From the NCBI GenBank assembly GCA_034638255.1, contig JAWPGT010000004.1:1054001-1118000 (forward strand): 64,000 nt of DNA, read 5' to 3'. A program made the translations under genes and the position numbers. Under the pieces are notes generated by a model. It was given only the letters and a program-made list of their open reading frames with translations. It was not told where the DNA came from and did not search any database. Shown here one piece after another: positions 59,854-64,000 of the stretch. This DNA is from Coprinus comatus (lineage: Eukaryota; Basidiomycota; Agaricomycetes; Agaricales; Agaricaceae). Positions within the stretch are counted from its first letter, which is position 1, and every line of letters starts with the position of its first letter.

Positions 59854-61069
59854 TTAATCCTTCCCTTTCCAAAACGGATGGTCCCTCCAATTTTCCAATA
59901 AAGCGGGTTTAACTTTGCGACCCGCTGAATTAACCGTTTCAGAAGGTTGAAGATACCAAATCTCCTCCACATTCAAAGATTTCAAATACTGATACACTCG
60001 ATCATAATTCAATCCAACTGCATGAGGTCCATGACTATCATCTGAAAGTGCGAATCTTCCTCCAAGTTTTAAGATTAACTATCACGTGCATGAAACAAGA
60101 AAAAGGGGATGGTGGAGGGGTACGGAAGAATACCAATTAATATTCCATTTTACGAAAAGATTGCGATTGATTGTAGAAAACATAAAACGTACCTCAGCAA
60201 CATCCCTACCAGGATACCCAGTCTCCCAACCTTTCCTAAAAGCAGCTCCATTCAACTCAAACAACCCACCATATTCAATACCAAACCTAACATTCCTCTT
60301 AATCTTTTCCCAAACCTTTGGATAATCAGTTTCGAATCGAATATCAGGAGTATAAAGTCGACACAAATCGAAATGTCCAATTATTTCGGGTTTGAATCGG
60401 GTTAGGAGTTCGTATTGAGAGTCGAAGTAGGCTGATAGGAATTTTTCTAATTGTTTTTTGTGTGTTTGGTTTTGGTTTTTCGAGTCCAATTCTGACTTCA
60501 CCTCCACCTCCAAATTTCCTTCATCATCCTCAATGTCACCAAAACTCAAAACAGCCTTCTTATACGTATCTTGATCAAAATCAATCGGAATCCCATTGAC
60601 ATGATGAACCGATCCAACAATATACTCAATCCTCCTCCCCTCCCCTTCTCCTTTTTCTTGATCATGACCTAGATCTCTAGATAAAATCTCATCAAGCCCC
60701 TCCAAATCTCTCAGACCTATAAATTCCGTTTCAAGTCCAACCAAAACGCATATCTTCTTCTCATAAACCTTCTTCAGCCTCTTCGCTTCTTCTAAAAACG
60801 ATTCAAATTGTTGTTGAAGTATTTCAACACTTAATCCTTGCTATATCATCATTAATCGTTCAGCCCCTTTTCGGTTTTACGGGGTTATAGGTATAAGAGA
60901 AAGAACTCACTTCTTCGGGATATAAATCATCAACACGATATCTTGGTACATGTTCCGTTAACCCATACACTTCAAATCCATTTTCAACTGCTTTTTGTAC
61001 TGTTTCTTCTAAGGTTCCAACCGCATGTTTGCAAAACTGTCCAGAATGCGAGTGATGACTATGAGGCAT
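59854..61069 (-). CDS. HIS2: histidinol-phosphatase, PHP family
   Basis: Removes the phosphate from L-histidinol phosphate, the penultimate step group of histidine synthesis, in the cytosol. Three exons: MPHSHHSHSGQFCKHAVGTL with the HxH metal ligands, ENGFEVYGLTEHVPRYRVDD; a middle exon with VLVGLETEFIG, RIEYIVGSVHHVNGIPIDFD, IIGHFDLCRLYTP and LFELNGAAFRKGWETGYPGR; and a last exon ALSDDSHGPHAVGLNYD. These are the metal-binding motifs of the PHP fold (HxH, E in GLETE, H in GSVHH, H in GHFD, DSH). The intron between VAE and LILKLGG (about 60076-60190) hides an ORF stop. Length of about 330 residues is usual for yeast HIS2. Complete. Confidence 0.92.
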
Positions 61070-61486
61070 GATTGCAAACTGCAAATTGTAAGTCGTAGTC
61101 TTTAGCCTTATTAGTAACACAGTGGTAGTGGTCTTAGCAGTCGTAGTCGCATTCGTAATACTGTAATCACTTTGGCCTTGGGATTACGAACAAAAAAAAG
61201 CGAAAAAAGGAATTGATATTATGTTTTCTTTTATGTTCATCCGAGTCCACCAAACCTAATGATGGCAAAATCTAATTATTACACTTATAATGAAGTAAAA
61301 AAAATTGCTACTAGAGGCAAAATAAGAAAGAAAATCAAGAAAAAGGGAGGGGGGGGGAGAGATTAGAGATCAAAAATGAGAGAAAACAGAATCAAAAAAA
61401 AGTGTGGAAAATTATAGTGCTAATGCACACAGCAAATGTGACTAATTCCAACATCAACAATTATCAACGAAAAACAATAACGAGAT
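61070..61486. other. intergenic between HIS2 and KGD1
   Basis: A/T-rich with poly-A/G runs. It holds the HIS2 promoter (minus strand) and the 3' flank of the 2-oxoglutarate dehydrogenase gene. No gene seen. Confidence 0.55.
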
Positions 61487-64000
61487 CTATTGTTTATTTG
61501 AGTGATGCATTTGGGTGGTGGTATCAAACGAGGTATTGAGGTAATTCTCAATCTCCTTCTTGTGTTGTGCCTGTTTAAAAAAGAACAATGCGTTAAAATT
61601 ATACCAAGTAACAATGTAATCGGAAAACGCGTTACCTTGCTGCCAGTTGCTACGGAACTGGTGGGTTCACGACCAGCATAGTAAGGGTATTTACCCTTAT
61701 GGTTTTGTGTCCTGCTAGCAGCAGTGTAGATACGAGGACCAACATAGCTCCAAGCACCGTTGTTCATGGGCTCTTCTTGACACCAGAGAAGGTCGGCGTT
61801 AGGGTATTTGTCAAGGTGAGCGGTCACCTAAATGGAGAATGAGAAACCTGATACATAGAACGAAAATAGAACGAAAAAGCCTACAAGATCGTAAGGGAAC
61901 GGTGATAATTGTTCAATACGGCTGATAGCAACGTCGTTGATACCACGCTCTTCACGGGCTTGAAGAAGGTTGAAGTATACTTGACCTGTTATAAAATAAG
62001 TCAATTTCAGTACGTAACCATGACAATGTGTGAGAAAATCATACCAGTGCAAAGAATGTGACGCTTGACTTGTTCAGGGGCAACAAGGTCAGTAGAGGCC
62101 TCAGGAATGTAACGTTGGAAGTGAGTATCTCCAACCATCTCGTCAAGGTTCGAACGAGCCTTGGGATGACGGAGGAGGCTCTTGGAGAAGAAGAGAATAA
62201 GCTAATGAGAATAAACCAAGATCGTTAGTAACTCCAAATTAAAAGTGGCTGACAGTGATAACATACAGGCTTGCGGAAGTCACGGTGGATCTGGCGACGG
62301 AGGACATGGAACTATAAAACTAAGTCAGTAACAACTACAAATTTAGAAACAAGAGTAATGCTGACGTAGTTAGCAGGTGTTCTAGAAATATAAATAAACT
62401 ATTAGTCTCGAATCATTCAGGTACCTCAAAAACGATAAACATACGTGGGGTAAACAACTTGCATATTGCAGTCCTGGTGTTGACGTTCAATCTTTTCAGG
62501 GGAAGGGTAGACATGAGGGTGATCATCGCAAAGTTGGAGGAAACGTTCAATTCTTCCACTAGAATGCTCAGGTCCTTGTCCATCATAACCATGTGGCAAG
62601 TTGACAACCAAACCAGTACGTTGGAGCCATTTGCGTTCACCAGCAGCAATGAATTGATCAATGATAACTTGAGCGTTATTAGCAAAGTCACCGAACTGAG
62701 CCTCCCAAATGGTGAGAGCGTCAGGGGAAACAAGGGAATAGCCAAGCTCGAAGCCAAGACAGCCGTATTCAGAGAGCGAAGAGTTGCAAACAACGAAGCG
62801 AGCCTGGTTGGAACCGAGATCGTTCAAAGGAATGTATTGTTGTTCGTTGGCTTGATCGTGAATGACGGCATGACGCTGAGAGAATGTTCCACGTTCAACA
62901 TCTTGACCAGAAACACGGACATGAATCTTCTCCAATGCCAAGGAACCGAAAGCAAGAGCTTCCGCAGTTGACCAGTCAATATTGGATCCTTCCTGGACTG
63001 TCTTTCCACGAGCATTGAGGATACGAGCCAAGTTCTTATGGGGTGCGAAGCCTTGAGGATAGCTTGAAATAGCCTTTCCAATACGTTGGAGAGTTTCTAC
63101 ATCGGAACCAGTTGAGCGAGTGGGAAGAGTTTGTTCAGCGAGTTGTTTAGGGGAAGGGAATCCAGTCCAAGCAGCAGAGAGCCATTCCTTACTAGTAGGA
63201 ACGTAATCCTTAGCAGCATTTGCAGCCGTCTCCAACATTCCCCAAACCCATGTCTTGTGCTCCTCAATATCCTTCTCGGTAAAGGTACCACGTCCAACCA
63301 AGAACTTGGTATACTTTGTCAAAGGAGTAGATTGATTCTTGATAGCCTCGTACATCCTAGGTTGAGTGAAACTTGGTTGATCAGTTTCATTGTGACCGTA
63401 GCGACGATAGCAAACAATGTCAACAACAACGTCCTTCTTGAACTTGGCACGATAATCGGCAGCAAGTTGACAAACAAAGTTGACAGCTTCAACATTGTCA
63501 CCATTGACGTGGAAAATTGGGGCATCAATAGATTTGGCGATATCGGAGCAGTAAGGAGTCGAACGGGAGAAACGGGGATCGGTGGTGAAACCAATTTGAT
63601 TATTAACGATCAAATGAATAGTTCCTCCAGTTCCATACCAGGGTAGATTGTGGAGACCCATGCATTCATAAACGATACCTTGACCAGCGAAAGCGGCATC
63701 ACCGTGCAACAAAACACCCATTGCAGCATTGTGTGACGATTCATCGCCCTCGAAGTGTTGAATAGCACGAGTCTTGCCCAAAACGACGGGATCGGCGGCT
63801 TCCAAATGAGAGGGATTAGCGACCAAGGAGAGAGAAACCTTCTTTCCAGAGGGTGTAGGGCGAACATAATTAGCGCCGAGATGGTACTTGACATCACCAG
63901 CGGGCCAGTTATTATCTTCATCACCAGAGAATTCGTTAAGAATAGCCTCAATGGGTTTACGAATAACATTGGCAAGAACGTTAAGACGACCACGATGAGG
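61487..64000 (-). CDS. KGD1: 2-oxoglutarate dehydrogenase E1 component (5' end outside window)
   Basis: Thiamine-diphosphate E1 subunit of the mitochondrial 2-oxoglutarate dehydrogenase complex, which makes succinyl-CoA in the citric acid cycle. The part seen begins at [12 protein letters not shown] and includes [45 protein letters not shown], the [13 protein letters not shown]hDP-binding region, [78 protein letters not shown] and the C-terminal [13 protein letters not shown] and [13 protein letters not shown]. It ends MHHSNKQ. Between YPT and FHVLRRQ lies an exon of only 16 bases (62366-62381, TPANY). Roughly the first third, including the targeting peptide, is outside the window. Everything seen is intact. 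Confidence 0.96.

Noticed and set aside
62459..63646. Long plus-strand frames opposite the 2-oxoglutarate dehydrogenase gene
   Set aside because: They are antisense to a strongly conserved coding exon and have no family features.

Overview
The window is nuclear DNA of a filamentous fungus, most probably a mushroom-forming basidiomycete (Agaricomycetes). Genes are cut by many introns of about 45-65 bases with GT...AG ends, exons can be as short as 13-16 bases, and several families are typical of that group (DUF6699, DUF427, 2EXR/F-box-like proteins, a PPPDE-thioredoxin-PUL fusion, a CHS7-type chaperone). No bacterial operons, CRISPR arrays, rRNA genes or convincing functional tRNA genes are seen. 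Splice models and homology calls were made by eye and no database was searched.

Left part (1-24 kb): a complete PPPDE-thioredoxin-PUL gene (1737-4166) and an F-box-like gene (4422-5258) are followed by about 6.4 kb without a supportable gene. Then come a DUF6699 gene whose frame is disturbed by a minisatellite (11975-12672), a small DUF427 gene that seems to lack its CPWKG motif (13580-14057), a repeat-rich stretch with a DUF6699 relic and two diverged segmental repeats (about 15.7-19.3 kb), and a complete CHS7 chitin-synthase export chaperone on the minus strand (19998-21526).

Middle part (24-51 kb) is the most dynamic. It holds three 4-coumarate-CoA-ligase-like acyl-CoA ligases: A at 24.1-27.0 kb (plus strand, pseudogene), B at 38.1-41.0 kb and C at 41.3-44.4 kb (minus strand, apparently intact). 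It also holds a beta-helix glycoside hydrolase (29.1-31.0 kb, one frameshift), a PEX8-like peroxin (45.5-48.3 kb) and two 2EXR genes (34.85-35.7 and 49.6-50.6 kb). The order hydrolase - ligase C - PEX8 - 2EXR occurs twice: once nearly full (37.3-50.9 kb, hydrolase reduced to scraps) and once shrunken (29.1-36.0 kb, only the 5' part of the ligase and a short piece of PEX8 left). This reads as a segmental duplication followed by differential decay. A nearly perfect 791-bp foldback element with tRNA-like arms (36431-37221) sits between the two blocks. The ligases end in SKL, AKL or VKL, i.e. true or near peroxisomal targeting signals, and lie beside a peroxin gene, which suggests peroxisomal fatty- or aryl-acid activation.

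Right part (51-64 kb) is ordinary: a mitochondrial NAD/pyrimidine-nucleotide-type carrier (51751-53111), a Ser-rich single-pass membrane protein (53361-54983), a T-rich gene-free stretch, an unrecognised minus-strand gene with an in-frame stop (about 58.0-59.4 kb), histidinol-phosphatase of the PHP type (59854-61069) and the 3' two-thirds of 2-oxoglutarate dehydrogenase E1, which runs off the right edge.
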